Origin: Nocardioides sp. Root122
GTDB taxonomy: Bacteria > Actinomycetota > Actinomycetes > Propionibacteriales > Nocardioidaceae
Reading direction: 5' to 3'
Assembly: GCF_001425025.1 (NCBI RefSeq)
Contig: NZ_LMDE01000010.1
Span: 640,212-704,211 of the forward strand
DNA length: 64,000 nucleotides
The translations under genes were made by a program, and so were the position numbers. Positions 1 through 10,758 of this stretch are shown in pieces. Below the pieces are notes generated by a model. That model ran no database searches and had not been told where the DNA came from. It saw only the letters and a program-made list of their open reading frames with translations. Each line of letters starts with the position of its first letter. The first letter of the stretch is position 1.

Positions 1-91
1 GGTGGCGACCTACGCCCTGGACGAGCAGGGCAACCCGCCCCCGCACGAGGGCACGATCTCGAAGCTCCGGCGGCGGCTCAGACGGCGCTGA
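1..91 (+). CDS. C-terminal fragment of an unidentified protein
   Basis: The reading frame is open from the window edge and ends at a TGA at 89-91, giving 29 visible codons. The visible C-terminus ends in a strongly basic run (KLRRRLRRR). The gene begins outside the window, so the family cannot be named. It is convergent with, and overlaps by 14 bp, the small Cys-rich gene on the other strand. Confidence 0.45.
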   Translation, partial: VATYALDEQGNPPPHEGTISKLRRRLRRR

Positions 92-224
92 GCGCCCGGT
101 CGCGCCCGTGGGCGCAGTCGCACGTGTCCGAGCACGGGAGGAAGGTGTGCGTCCCGTGGCCGCAGCCGGTGCACGGAAGGTCGTGCGAGAGATGGACCGA
201 GCTGGTCTCGACGGTGTCCCACAT
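78..224 (-). CDS. small Cys/His-rich protein (48 aa)
   Basis: A 48-residue protein starting MWDTVETSSVHLSHDL. Its core is a cluster of Cys and His residues (CTGCGHGTHTFLPC, then CDCAHG) that looks like a small zinc-binding knuckle. A G-rich Shine-Dalgarno-like stretch lies about 7 nt before the ATG (around 232-237 on the plus strand). I recall similar short proteins with a CGH..TFLPCSDTCDC core in actinobacteria, but no function is known to me. Metal binding is inferred from composition. The neighbouring CDF transporter is divergently oriented, which may be coincidence. Confidence 0.55.
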   Translation of the reverse strand: MWDTVETSSVHLSHDLPCTGCGHGTHTFLPCSDTCDCAHGRDRALSAV

Positions 225-420
225 GGTGTTGCCCCCCACGGCAGTGCTGGTGTTCCGAGATGTCCTACTGGTGACGTCGAGACTCCCACCGCATGACGCC
301 GCGCAGGCGAGAACGCGTGCTAAGTGCCTGATATTGGGGCACGAATGACCCGTTCGGGCCATGGCCGCCTGGCCCGTCCTCACCGCACGCCTTGCTCCGA
401 CCGGTGCCCTACCGGTGTCC

Positions 421-426
421 TACGAT
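421..426 (+). promoter_or_regulatory. -10 box for a leaderless CDF transporter mRNA
   Basis: TACGAT matches TANNNT and ends 7 nt before the ATG at 434. Transcription would start at or next to the start codon. Inference from spacing only. Confidence 0.45.
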
Positions 427-433
427 CGGAGCC

Positions 434-1330
434 ATGGGTGCGGGACACGGTCACGGACACGCGGGGGCGCGCCACCGCTGGCGTCTCGCGGTCGCCTTCG
501 GGCTGGTCCTGTCGTTCCTGCTCGTCGAGCTCGCGACCGGCCTCTGGTCGGGCTCGCTCGCGCTCCTCTCCGACGCCGGTCACATGGCGGCTGACGTGGT
601 GGCCCTCGGTGCTACGCTCGCCGCCACCCGCATCGCCACGCGGCCCGACACCACCGGACGCCGGACCTACGGCTCCTACCGCGCCGAGGTGTTCGCCTCG
701 GGGTTCACCGTCCTGCTGATGCTGGGCACGGCGGTCTACGTCACCGTCGAGGCCGTACGCCGCCTCGGCCAGGACGTGGCGCCCGCCACCGCGCCGATGC
801 TGGTCGTCGGTGCCCTCGGCCTCCTCGTCAACCTCGTCGCCCTCGCCCTCCTGCGTGGTGGCGCGAGCGACAGCCTCGCCGTCAAGGGCGCCTACCTCGA
901 GGTGGTGGCCGACAGCCTCGGCTCCGTCGGCGTCATGGCCGCGGCGGTCCTGGTGATCGCCACCGGTCAGGGCTGGTGGGACACCGCCGTCGCCGTGGCC
1001 ATCGCGCTCTTCGTCGCGGTCCGGGCCGTGCTTCTCGGCCGCGAGGTGATGACGGTGCTCGGGCAGCACGCGCCGGCCGGCGTCGACCCCGACGTGGTCG
1101 CCGCCGAGCTGGAGGCGATGGGCGGGGTCACCGGTGTCCACGACCTGCACCTGTGGACCCTGACCTCGGGCATGCACGTGGCCACTGCCCACCTGGTCGC
1201 CGACACGTCCGCCGACCGCGAGGCGGTGCTCGCGTCCGCCCGCACGCTGCTGCGCGAGCGCCACGGCATCGACCACGCCACGGTGCAGGTGGAGACCGAC
1301 GCTGCCGCCTGCGCCGAGCTGTCCTGGTGA
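434..1330 (+). CDS. cation diffusion facilitator family transporter
   Basis: Inner-membrane divalent metal/proton antiporter (Zn/Co/Cd type), 298 aa, the usual CDF length. It has a short His-rich N-terminus (GHGHGHAGARH), about six hydrophobic helices and a soluble C-terminal domain. The TM2 metal site is H50xxxD54 (DAGHMAAD). The TM5 partner site reads E156xxxD160 (YLEVVAD), with Glu in place of the more common His. The ATG at 434 was chosen because the His-rich tail and first helix follow it directly and a TACGAT -10 box sits 7 nt upstream. An in-frame TTG at 392 would only add an unconserved-looking stretch. The next gene starts 7 bp after the stop. Confidence 0.88.
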   Translation: MGAGHGHGHAGARHRWRLAVAFGLVLSFLLVELATGLWSGSLALLSDAGHMAADVVALGATLAATRIATRPDTTGRRTYGSYRAEVFASGFTVLLMLGTAVYVTVEAVRRLGQDVAPATAPMLVVGALGLLVNLVALALLRGGASDSLAVKGAYLEVVADSLGSVGVMAAAVLVIATGQGWWDTAVAVAIALFVAVRAVLLGREVMTVLGQHAPAGVDPDVVAAELEAMGGVTGVHDLHLWTLTSGMHVATAHLVADTSADREAVLASARTLLRERHGIDHATVQVETDAAACAELSW

Positions 1331-1337
1331 CCCGCCG

Positions 1338-2438
1338 GTGAGGCCCCACGAGCTGTCCGGGGTCCAGGCGCGCCGGATCGCGGTCCGCGCGCAGCTGCTC
1401 GACGGCGACCGCCCCGACGACGTGCTCGAGGTGCTGCGCCACCTGGGCTTCCTCCAGGTGGACCTGACGCGGGTCGTCGCCGAGCACGCCGACCTGGCGC
1501 TGTGGACCCGCATCGGGCCCGGCTACGACCCCGACGACCTCGCGGGCCTGGTCGGCGACGGCGCCATGGTCGAGCACCAGGCGATGCTCCGGCCGAGCGA
1601 GGACATGGCACTGTTCCAGGCCGACATGGACGCCTGGCCGGGTGAGCCGCCGCTCAGGGAGTGGCAGGAGGACCTCCGCGACTGGGTGCAGGCCAACGAC
1701 GGAGCGCGACGTGAGGTCCTCGCGCTGCTGCGCAGCGAGGGCCCGACGGCTGCCCGCGACCTCCCCGACAGCTGCGAGGTGCCGTGGCGCTCCTCGGGGT
1801 GGACCAACAACAAGAACGTCATGAAGCTCCTCGAGTGCATGGAGGCGCGCGGCGAGGTCGCCGTCGCCTCCCGCGAGGGCCGCGAACGCCGGTGGGACCT
1901 GGCCGAGCGGGTCCACCCGGGCGACGCAGCCGTGCCGGGGGAGGAGGCCCACCGCACCCTGGCCGCCCGTCGGCTGCGTGCCCTCGGCCTGGCACGCCCT
2001 CGCGCGCTCGAGGCGTGGCACGAGCCCTACGACGTGCGCGACGTGGGCGAGCCGGCGCGCGTGGACGGCGTCCGCGGGCTGTGGCGGGTCGACCCGTCGC
2101 TGCTGGACGACGAGTTCGAGGGCCGGACCGCGATCCTGTCGCCCCTCGACCGGCTGGTGTTCGACCGCAAGCGGATGGGCGACCTCTTCGCCTTCGACTA
2201 CCAGCTCGAGATGTACAAGCCCGCCGGCCAGCGGATCTGGGGCTACTGGGCGATGCCGGTGCTCGACGGCGACGAGCTCGTCGGCAAGGTCGACGCCACC
2301 GCCGACCGGGAGGGCGGCGTGCTGGTCGTCGACGGCGTCCACGAGGACGGTGACTGGTCGACGGCGCGGCGGGCCCGGGTCGAGGCAGAGCTGCAGTCCC
2401 TCGCCGAGTGGCTGGGGCTCGAGCTCAGCCGCGGCTGA
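1338..2438 (+). CDS. YcaQ/AlkZ-type winged-helix DNA glycosylase
   Basis: Member of the HTH_42 (YcaQ/AlkX/AlkZ) family of glycosylases that unhook interstrand crosslinks and remove bulky alkyl adducts. Length is 366 aa. The N-terminal motif FLQVDLTRVV carries Q40-x-D42, the QxD form typical of the YcaQ/AlkX branch rather than the QxQ of antibiotic self-resistance AlkZ. The C-terminal segment (AILSPLDRLVFDRKR, then RIWGYWAMPVL) is characteristic of the family. It starts with GTG 7 bp after the CDF transporter stop and may be co-transcribed. The glycosylase role rests on family knowledge; substrate is unproven here. Confidence 0.8.
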   Translation: MRPHELSGVQARRIAVRAQLLDGDRPDDVLEVLRHLGFLQVDLTRVVAEHADLALWTRIGPGYDPDDLAGLVGDGAMVEHQAMLRPSEDMALFQADMDAWPGEPPLREWQEDLRDWVQANDGARREVLALLRSEGPTAARDLPDSCEVPWRSSGWTNNKNVMKLLECMEARGEVAVASREGRERRWDLAERVHPGDAAVPGEEAHRTLAARRLRALGLARPRALEAWHEPYDVRDVGEPARVDGVRGLWRVDPSLLDDEFEGRTAILSPLDRLVFDRKRMGDLFAFDYQLEMYKPAGQRIWGYWAMPVLDGDELVGKVDATADREGGVLVVDGVHEDGDWSTARRARVEAELQSLAEWLGLELSRG

Positions 2439-2450
2439 GCCCGGCCGTCG

Positions 2451-3074
2451 TCAGTGCTTCACGAGCACCGCGAGGACCGAGGTCTGCCCGCCGTCCACGA
2501 TGGTGCCGCTGAGCTGCTCGCCCTCGCCCAGCGGCGTACCGACGACCCGCGCCAGTGCGATCCGCGTGGCGTCGGCGGCGACCGTGGTGATGTCGCCGTC
2601 GTCGCTCACGGAGTCGACGGCGGCCACCGGTTCGGTGGAGTCCGCGCTCCCGCTGCCCCGGACCTCCACCCGGGCCGGGATGTCGATGCGCTCCCCGTCC
2701 TGCTCGAAGTACATCGGAGACTGTGCCCCGCCCGTACGGATCGCAGCCACGAGCGTGGTGGCCCACACCGGGTCGCCGCACGCGTCGTAGACCCAGCGCC
2801 TGCCCAGCACCGAGTGGTCGCAGGTGCCGATGAGGTGCGCGTCGGCACCGTCCAGCGGCTCGGCACGGTAGGTGAGCGGCGTCTGGAGCACCGCGCCGTC
2901 GTCGGCCCGCCACAGGATCGTCTCGACCCCGACCTCGCCGGCCGGGTCGTCGAGGCGGTACTCGCCGACCTTGTCGACGACCCGGCGACCCGCGGCCCAG
3001 CCGCGTGAGGGCAGCCAGGACTCCACGAGCTCCTGCTTGGACGGTGTGAGCGTGGCGCGGTGCACGATTCCCAT
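2451..3074 (-). CDS. maltokinase N-terminal cap-like protein
   Basis: A 207-residue soluble protein beginning MGIVHRATLTPSK. It resembles the N-terminal cap domain found ahead of the kinase domain in actinobacterial maltokinases, here as a standalone protein with no kinase part. Conserved-looking features include VETILWR and the GTCDHSVLGRRWVYDAC segment. I know of no proven role for standalone copies. Expression is probably leaderless: a TAGGGT box lies 6 nt before the ATG. Convergent with the glycosylase gene, with a 12-bp gap. Confidence 0.6.
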   Translation of the reverse strand: MGIVHRATLTPSKQELVESWLPSRGWAAGRRVVDKVGEYRLDDPAGEVGVETILWRADDGAVLQTPLTYRAEPLDGADAHLIGTCDHSVLGRRWVYDACGDPVWATTLVAAIRTGGAQSPMYFEQDGERIDIPARVEVRGSGSADSTEPVAAVDSVSDDGDITTVAADATRIALARVVGTPLGEGEQLSGTIVDGGQTSVLAVLVKH

Positions 3075-3080
3075 GGCGCG

Positions 3081-3086
3081 ACCCTA
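3081..3086 (-). promoter_or_regulatory. -10 box for the maltokinase-cap-like gene
   Basis: Reverse-strand TAGGGT, 6 nt before the ATG at 3074, consistent with a leaderless transcript. Confidence 0.5.
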
Positions 3087-3108
3087 GTCGCGCGAGACCC
3101 GGGAGCAG

Positions 3109-3903
3109 CTAGAGCTCGAGGCCGAGTGCTTCCGCCAGGCCTTCGGGATCGGCGACCGAGACGGTGGCGCCGGGGTGCGTGATCGTCGCCGTGGGGTCGA
3201 TCGAGGGGACCGGCTCGTGGAACGTCAGGCACAGGGCGCGGTCGCCGTTGGTCGTGAAGGAGATCCCACGGTCCTCCAGCGACAGGTGCGGCGGACCGGC
3301 GGTCTTGATCCAGGCGAAGCCACCGGTGACCTCGACCGAGGCCACGTTGTCGACGGGCGTGACGAGGCGCCACGGCCCGTAGGCGATGTAGAGCCACTGC
3401 GGTCCGACCTCGACGGTCGCGGTGGCCGGGGTGATCCCGAACGCGCGACCCGCAGCGGCGTACGACGGCGCGAAGGCGAAGTCGAACGCCTGCACGTCCT
3501 CGACGGAACCGGTGCCGCCGGGCGGGGCCACCAGGCGGCGCAGCGCACGGGTGGCGGGCAGGCGGTAGCCCTGCAGGAGCGCCGAGGACCGGCCGGGCAC
3601 CCGCAGCACCGCGCGGCTGCCGCCACCGGGGGCGGGCAGGACGAAGTGCTCCATCGCGGCGCCGGCGAACCGGCCCCCGATCGTCCACGACCACGAGCGC
3701 AGCTCGGGGTCGACCTCGGTGACCGTGAACGAGACCGGCACTCCCGCCGGGCCGTGGACGGTGCCCGTGGTGCCCGGGGCGAGGACGTCGTCGGTGGCGT
3801 CCACGCCCTGGATCAGGTGCGCCCAGGTCGGCCAGGTGTCCGGCTGCGTGAAGCGGCGCCAGACGTCGTCGGCGTGTGCGGGTCCGTGTGCGTCGACAAG
3901 CAT
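3109..3903 (-). CDS. SRPBCC-fold protein with C-terminal PH-like domain
   Basis: A 264-residue protein of unknown function. Residues 1-150 look like a START/SRPBCC ligand-binding fold (DDVWRRFTQPDTWPTW, then SWSWTIGGRFAGAAMEHF). From about residue 165 a second beta-rich domain (VEVGPQWLYIAYGPWRL, VASVEVTGGFAWIKTAGPPHLS) resembles bacterial PH-like domains. No catalytic motif is visible. The stop of the upstream pyridoxamine-oxidase-like gene lies only 9 bp before its ATG, so the two are probably one operon. Confidence 0.6.
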   Translation of the reverse strand: MLVDAHGPAHADDVWRRFTQPDTWPTWAHLIQGVDATDDVLAPGTTGTVHGPAGVPVSFTVTEVDPELRSWSWTIGGRFAGAAMEHFVLPAPGGGSRAVLRVPGRSSALLQGYRLPATRALRRLVAPPGGTGSVEDVQAFDFAFAPSYAAAGRAFGITPATATVEVGPQWLYIAYGPWRLVTPVDNVASVEVTGGFAWIKTAGPPHLSLEDRGISFTTNGDRALCLTFHEPVPSIDPTATITHPGATVSVADPEGLAEALGLEL

Positions 3904-3912
3904 GCCGAAGGG

Positions 3913-4395
3913 TTACAGGTCGACGGTGTCGTTGTCCCCGAGATCGGGACGCCCGTCGCCGATGAGGCCCTTCGCGACCTGGATCGCCGCCTTCACCTTG
4001 CCGGGCGACTCCCAGTACTCAGCAGTGCGGCCGTCGACGCGCAGCAGCACGTTGGACGGGTCGTCGGCGTCACCGGTCATGAACGCGCCCGCCGAGGCGT
4101 CCCAGAGCTCGTGCAGCTTGGCCCGGTCGTCGCTGATGGTGGCCGTGCCGGTGAGGGAGACCCAGCCGGAGTCGCTGGCGTACGACACGTTCACCCGCGG
4201 GTCGGCCTGGATGGCGTGCACCTTGTCGGTGTTGCGCTCGGTGAGGAACCAGACCGTGCCGGGGTCCTCGAAGTCCTGGGTGCCCATCGGTGTCGACACG
4301 AGCGTGCCCTCGAGGGAGACGTAGGTGAGGACCGCGATGCGCGTGTCCTCCATGATCTGGGCAACGGTCCGGAGCTGGTCGTCGTCAGTGGTCAT
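3913..4395 (-). CDS. pyridoxamine 5'-phosphate oxidase-like flavoprotein (general stress protein 26 type)
   Basis: A 160-residue split-barrel protein. Recognisable family stretches are EDTRIAVLTYVSLEGTLVS, VWFLTERNTDKVHAI and NVSYASDSGWVSLTGTA. Proteins of this group bind FMN or F420 and are often stress-induced in actinobacteria; the substrate is unknown. The ATG at 4395 (MTTDDDQL) was preferred over a GTG 9 nt upstream because a CAGTGT -10-like box sits 7 nt before it. It is followed by the SRPBCC gene. Confidence 0.75.
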   Translation of the reverse strand: MTTDDDQLRTVAQIMEDTRIAVLTYVSLEGTLVSTPMGTQDFEDPGTVWFLTERNTDKVHAIQADPRVNVSYASDSGWVSLTGTATISDDRAKLHELWDASAGAFMTGDADDPSNVLLRVDGRTAEYWESPGKVKAAIQVAKGLIGDGRPDLGDNDTVDL

Positions 4396-4536
4396 GTCGC
4401 CCACACTGTCAGGCCGACCCTGACCGTCACCTCATCCCCACGGGCGGTGGTCACATCGGGGCGCCCCCGGTCGTCTGACTGGCAGGATGGGCCCGCACGT
4501 CGAGGGCGCACGACCACACAGGGGAGACGAGCACGC

Positions 4537-6899
<2,363 letters not shown>

Positions 6900-6900
<1 letters not shown>

Positions 6901-7559
6901 TGCTGCTCCTGCACGGCCTCGGCGCCACGGGCGCGGTGTGGCGCGGCTGGGACGGTGTCGCGCCCGACCTGCCGGGGCACGGGACCGCGCCGTGGGACCC
7001 GCCGTACTCCTTCACCCGGCACGCCGAGGCCGTCCTGCCCCTCCTCGGCGAGGAGCCGGTCACCGTCGTGGGTCACTCGATGGGCGGGGTGGTGGCGCTC
7101 GCGCTCGCCGCGGTCGCGCCCGGACGCGTGCGCCGGGTGGTGGGACTGGGCATCAAGGTGCACTGGCCGGCCGAGGACGCGGCGCGGGCGGCCTCGCTCG
7201 CCGATCGGCCGGTGGTGGCGTACGACACCCGCGCGGAGGCCGTCGACCGGTTCCTGCGGGTCTCCGGGCTCGCCGGGCTCGTCCGTCCCGACGACCCGGT
7301 GGTCGACGCCGGCGTCGTCGCCGAGGGGAGTGGCTGGCGACTGGCCCAGGACCCCCGCACGTTCGGCGTCGGGGTGCCCGACATGGCCGGGCTGCTCGCC
7401 GCGGCCGGGTGCCCGGTGGTCCTCGCGAGGGGCGAGCACGACCCGATGGTCAGCCACGACGAGCTGGTCGCGCTGGTCGCCGACCCGGTGACCCTGCCGG
7501 GTCTCGGCCACAACGCGCACGTGGAGGACCCGGCGGCGGTGCTGGCGCTGACCGCCTGA
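6900..7559 (+). CDS. alpha/beta hydrolase
   Basis: A 219-aa alpha/beta-hydrolase-fold enzyme. It opens directly with the oxyanion-hole motif LLLHGLGATG. The nucleophile elbow is GHSMGG with Ser60, the acid is in GEHDPM and the catalytic His is in GLGHNAH. The ATG shares its A with the TGA of the UvrA-like gene, so translation is probably coupled. The cap domain is short. Substrate cannot be predicted. Confidence 0.82.
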
Positions 7560-7597
7560 CGGCCGGCGGGCACACCCTCGGGTGCCAGACTCGTGCC

Positions 7598-8500
7598 ATG
7601 AGCCGCGCCAGCCTCCGTGACACCGTCCGCACCCGGCCCGTCGTGCTCGACGGCGGCCTCGCCACGCTGCTCGAGCGCCACGGCCACGACCTGTCGAGCC
7701 ACCTGTGGTCGGCACGCCTGCTGCGAGACGACCCGGCTGCGATCGAGCGGGCCCACCGCGAGTTCTTCGCTGCCGGCGCGGAGGTCGCGACGACGGCGTC
7801 CTACCAGGTGTCGTTCGAGGGGTTCGGCGCCGAGGGCGCCGACCGGGACGAGGTCGAGCAGCTGCTGCGCCGCAGCGTGGAGCTGGCGTCCGCCGCCCGG
7901 GACGCGGTCGCCCCCGACGGCTGGGTGGCTGCGTCCGTCGGACCCTACGGCGCGGTGCTCGCCGACGGCTCGGAGTACCGCGGCGACTACGACCTCGACG
8001 TCGACGGGTTGCGCGCGTTCCACCGGCCCCGCCTCGACGTGCTGGCCTCGACCGTGGGCGACGGCGCCGACGTGCTGGCGGTCGAGACCGTGCCCTGCCT
8101 CGCAGAGGTCGAGGCGGTGCTTGCCGAGCTCGACGGCAGCGGGGTGCCCGCGTGGTTGTCGCTCTCCGCGGCAGGAGGTCGGACGCGGGCCGGTGAGCCG
8201 CTCGCGGAGGCGTTCGCGATGGCGGCGGACGTCGCCGAGGTGATCGCCGTCGGGGTCAACTGCACGACGCCTGCCGACGCCGGCGCTGCGGTCGCCCTGG
8301 CGGGTGCGAGCGGTCCAGCCGTGGTCTACCCCAACTCCGGACAGGGCTGGGACGCCGTCGCGCGGTCCTGGACGGGGCGGTCCGCCTTCGAGCCTGCCGA
8401 CGTCAGTGGCTGGGTGGCCGACGGCGCCCGCCTGGTCGGCGGGTGCTGCCGCGTCGGTCCGGAGGACATCACCGCGTTGCGGGCCACCCTCGCACCGTGA
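7598..8500 (+). CDS. mmuM: homocysteine S-methyltransferase
   Basis: Transfers a methyl group from S-methylmethionine (or AdoMet) to homocysteine, giving methionine. 300 aa, normal for MmuM. Family features are VVLDGGLATLLE at the start, the substrate-region TTASYQVSFEGF, and the three zinc-binding cysteines in GVNCTTP and GGCCRVG. A weak CAGACT box lies 6 nt before the ATG. Convergent with the helR gene. Confidence 0.87.
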   Translation: MSRASLRDTVRTRPVVLDGGLATLLERHGHDLSSHLWSARLLRDDPAAIERAHREFFAAGAEVATTASYQVSFEGFGAEGADRDEVEQLLRRSVELASAARDAVAPDGWVAASVGPYGAVLADGSEYRGDYDLDVDGLRAFHRPRLDVLASTVGDGADVLAVETVPCLAEVEAVLAELDGSGVPAWLSLSAAGGRTRAGEPLAEAFAMAADVAEVIAVGVNCTTPADAGAAVALAGASGPAVVYPNSGQGWDAVARSWTGRSAFEPADVSGWVADGARLVGGCCRVGPEDITALRATLAP

Positions 8501-8534
8501 CCGCACCCGTGTCCGGATGCGTGGCCCGGCAGCC

Positions 8535-10712
8535 TCAGCCGGTGAGCACCACGAGCCGCTCGGTCGCACGGGTCATCGCGACGTAGCGGTCCACCGCGCC
8601 CGTGACGCCGGCACCGAAGCGATCGGGGTCGACGAGCACGACGAGGTCGAACTCCAGGCCCTTGGCAAGCTCGGGGGTGAGCGAGCGCACGCGCGGGCGC
8701 TCCGCGAAGGACGGGTCGCCGATCACCACCGCCGTGCCCTCCGCGTGCTCGGCGAGCCAGGCGTCGAGGATCGCGTCGCGCGCCGCCGCGGGGGAGTGCA
8801 GGACGGGGATCCCGCTCTCCCGGACCGAGGTGGGCACGTTGGCCTCGGGGAGCTCCGCGCGGATCACCTGCTCGGCCTCGGCCATCACCTCCGCCGGCGT
8901 CCGGTAGTTGATGGTCAGCGCCGCGACCCGGGCGTCGCCCAGCCCGATGCGCCCCAGGCGCTCGGTCCAGGACTCGGCGAACCCGTGCCGGGCCTGCGCC
9001 CGGTCACCCACGATCGTGAGGCTGCGGGAGGGGGTGCGGCGCAGCAGCATGGTCCACTCGGCATCGGTGAGCTCCTGCGCCTCGTCGACCACGACGTGCG
9101 CGAAGGGTCCGGCCAGCCGGTCGGGGTCGGCGCCGGGCAGCGCGCCCTCGTCCACGAGCGCCGTCCGGAGGTCGTCGTGCACGAGCATCGACACGAGCCC
9201 GTCGCCGAACTCGTCGGCCCCGGACTCGCGCGCCGTGGTGCGCAGGTCGTCGATGACCTCGCCCATCCGGGCCCGCTCCCGCGCCTCCGCCGCCCGCGTC
9301 CGGCGCCGCCGGCGCGACTCCTCGGGATCGCCGAGCCGCAGCCGCGCGGCGTCCAGCAGGGGCAGGTCGGCGTACGTCCACGCCTCGGGGTCCGTGCGCC
9401 GGAGGGCCTGCACGTCGTCGGGCTCCAGCCAGGGCGCGCAGTGGCGGAGGTAGGCCGGGACCGTCCAGAGGTCACCGACGAGGTCAGTGTGCTCGAGGAG
9501 CGGCCACGCGCGGTCGAAGGCCTCGCGCAGCGCGCCGTGCCGCTCCAGCACCGACCGTGCGTCCTCCGGGGACAGCTCGGCGCTGTCGAGCTTGTCGACC
9601 AGGATCGTGACCACCTCGTCCCACACGTCGTCGCGCGCGAGGTTGTGCGGTGTGCCGGGGTCGGCCGAGCCGAACGCCTCGGCCCACTCGGCGACCGTCA
9701 GTCGCGCGTCGCCCCAGGGCGTCTCGACGAGGAGTGCCTCGGTGGGCGGCTCCTCGTAGAGCGCCACCGCGGGCTCGATCGCCCGGACCATGCGCAGGTC
9801 CGCCTTCAGCGCGGCGACGTGCTCGTCGGTCTCCGCGCCGGCGCTCGGTGACTCCGGCACGAGGTCGTGGAGCGTGCACGTCTGCACGCCCTCCTCGCCG
9901 AGGCTGGGCAGCACGTCGCCGACGTAGGCGAGGTAGGGCTGGTGCGGGCCGACGAAGAGCACCCCGCCGCGGCGGTGCCCGAGCCGCGGATCGGCGTAGA
10001 GGAGGTACGCCGTGCGGTGCAGCGCGACCACCGTCTTGCCCGTGCCGGGACCGCCGTCGACGACGAGCGCGCCCGCGCTGTCGGCGCGGACGATCGCGTC
10101 CTGGTCGGCCTGGATGGTGCCCAGCACGTCGCGCATCCGCGCCGTACGGCCGGCCCCGAGGGTCGCGATGAAGGCCGACTGGTCGTCCAGTGCCGCCGTG
10201 CGGGCCAGCCCCTCCGCGGTGAACGCCTCGTCCCAGTAGTCCACGATCCGGCCCCCGCTCCAGCGATAGCGGCGACGGCTGAGGAGACCGTGCGGACGGG
10301 CGTGGGTCGCCGCGAAGAACGGCTCGGCGGCGGGGGAGCGCCAGTCGACCAGCAGCCGCCGGCCGTCGGGGTCGGCGAGCCCGAGGCGACCGATGTAGGT
10401 CGGTTCGTCCCGGTCGTCGTGGACGATCCGGCCGAGGCAGAGGTCGAGGTCGTAACGCCGCAGCGCGCGCAGCCGCGCGGTGAGGCGGTGCACCTCCTGG
10501 TCGCGCTCGAGCGCGGCGGTGCCGTGGCGTGCGGTCGTCTGCCTCGCCTCGGCGAGCAGTCGCTCGATCTCGGCGACGGCGTGCTCCAGGCTGGTCGCGA
10601 TGGCGTCGAAGTGGGCACGGTCCTGGTCGATGAGACCCGGATCCGCCTTGGCGCCGAGGGAGTCGGGAAGGGCGAACGGGGCGGTGTCCAGCGGCTGTCC
10701 GGGGTGCGTCAC
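8535..10712 (-). CDS. helR: HelD/HelR-type RNA polymerase recycling ATPase
   Basis: A 725-aa superfamily 1 helicase-like ATPase. The N-terminal arm (about residues 30-90) is a coiled coil (AVAEIERLLAEARQ). A conserved block GRIVHDDRDEPTYIGRL and LVDWRSPAAEPFFAA follows, then Walker A GGPGTGKTVVALHR at 220-233, and helicase motifs HVVVDEAQELTDAEW and GDRAQARHG. HelD-like proteins pull stalled RNA polymerase off DNA; the actinobacterial HelR branch displaces rifamycins from polymerase. Assignment to HelR is supported by a rifamycin-associated-element-like palindrome 24 bp upstream of the GTG start. Rifamycin tolerance is inferred. Confidence 0.82.
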   Translation of the reverse strand: MTHPGQPLDTAPFALPDSLGAKADPGLIDQDRAHFDAIATSLEHAVAEIERLLAEARQTTARHGTAALERDQEVHRLTARLRALRRYDLDLCLGRIVHDDRDEPTYIGRLGLADPDGRRLLVDWRSPAAEPFFAATHARPHGLLSRRRYRWSGGRIVDYWDEAFTAEGLARTAALDDQSAFIATLGAGRTARMRDVLGTIQADQDAIVRADSAGALVVDGGPGTGKTVVALHRTAYLLYADPRLGHRRGGVLFVGPHQPYLAYVGDVLPSLGEEGVQTCTLHDLVPESPSAGAETDEHVAALKADLRMVRAIEPAVALYEEPPTEALLVETPWGDARLTVAEWAEAFGSADPGTPHNLARDDVWDEVVTILVDKLDSAELSPEDARSVLERHGALREAFDRAWPLLEHTDLVGDLWTVPAYLRHCAPWLEPDDVQALRRTDPEAWTYADLPLLDAARLRLGDPEESRRRRRTRAAEARERARMGEVIDDLRTTARESGADEFGDGLVSMLVHDDLRTALVDEGALPGADPDRLAGPFAHVVVDEAQELTDAEWTMLLRRTPSRSLTIVGDRAQARHGFAESWTERLGRIGLGDARVAALTINYRTPAEVMAEAEQVIRAELPEANVPTSVRESGIPVLHSPAAARDAILDAWLAEHAEGTAVVIGDPSFAERPRVRSLTPELAKGLEFDLVVLVDPDRFGAGVTGAVDRYVAMTRATERLVVLTG

Positions 10713-10735
10713 GCCGTGCAGTGTGAGTCACCCCC

Positions 10736-10756
10736 GGGGCCTTGCGGCAAGCCCCC
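10736..10756 (-). promoter_or_regulatory. rifamycin-associated element (RAE)-like palindrome in the helR leader
   Basis: Imperfect 21-bp inverted repeat centred on G10746: GGGG-C-CTTGC-G-GCAAG-C-CCCC with one mismatched pair. The core CTTGCGGCAAG is, from memory, the core of the RAE that marks rifamycin-inducible genes including helR. It ends 24 bp before the helR GTG. A TATAGG -10-like box is on the same strand at 10763-10768. Confidence 0.75.
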
Positions 10757-10758
10757 TG

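Noticed and set aside
3175..4536. Very long open frame extending the UvrA-like gene upstream by about 450 codons.
   Set aside because: It is low-complexity Arg/Gly-rich, lies antisense to two real minus-strand genes, and the GGGGAGAC site plus conserved UvrA start at ATG 4537.
7598..7600. Leaderless start for mmuM from CAGACT.
   Set aside because: The box deviates from TANNNT at the first base, so it was kept only as a weak comment and not listed as a promoter.
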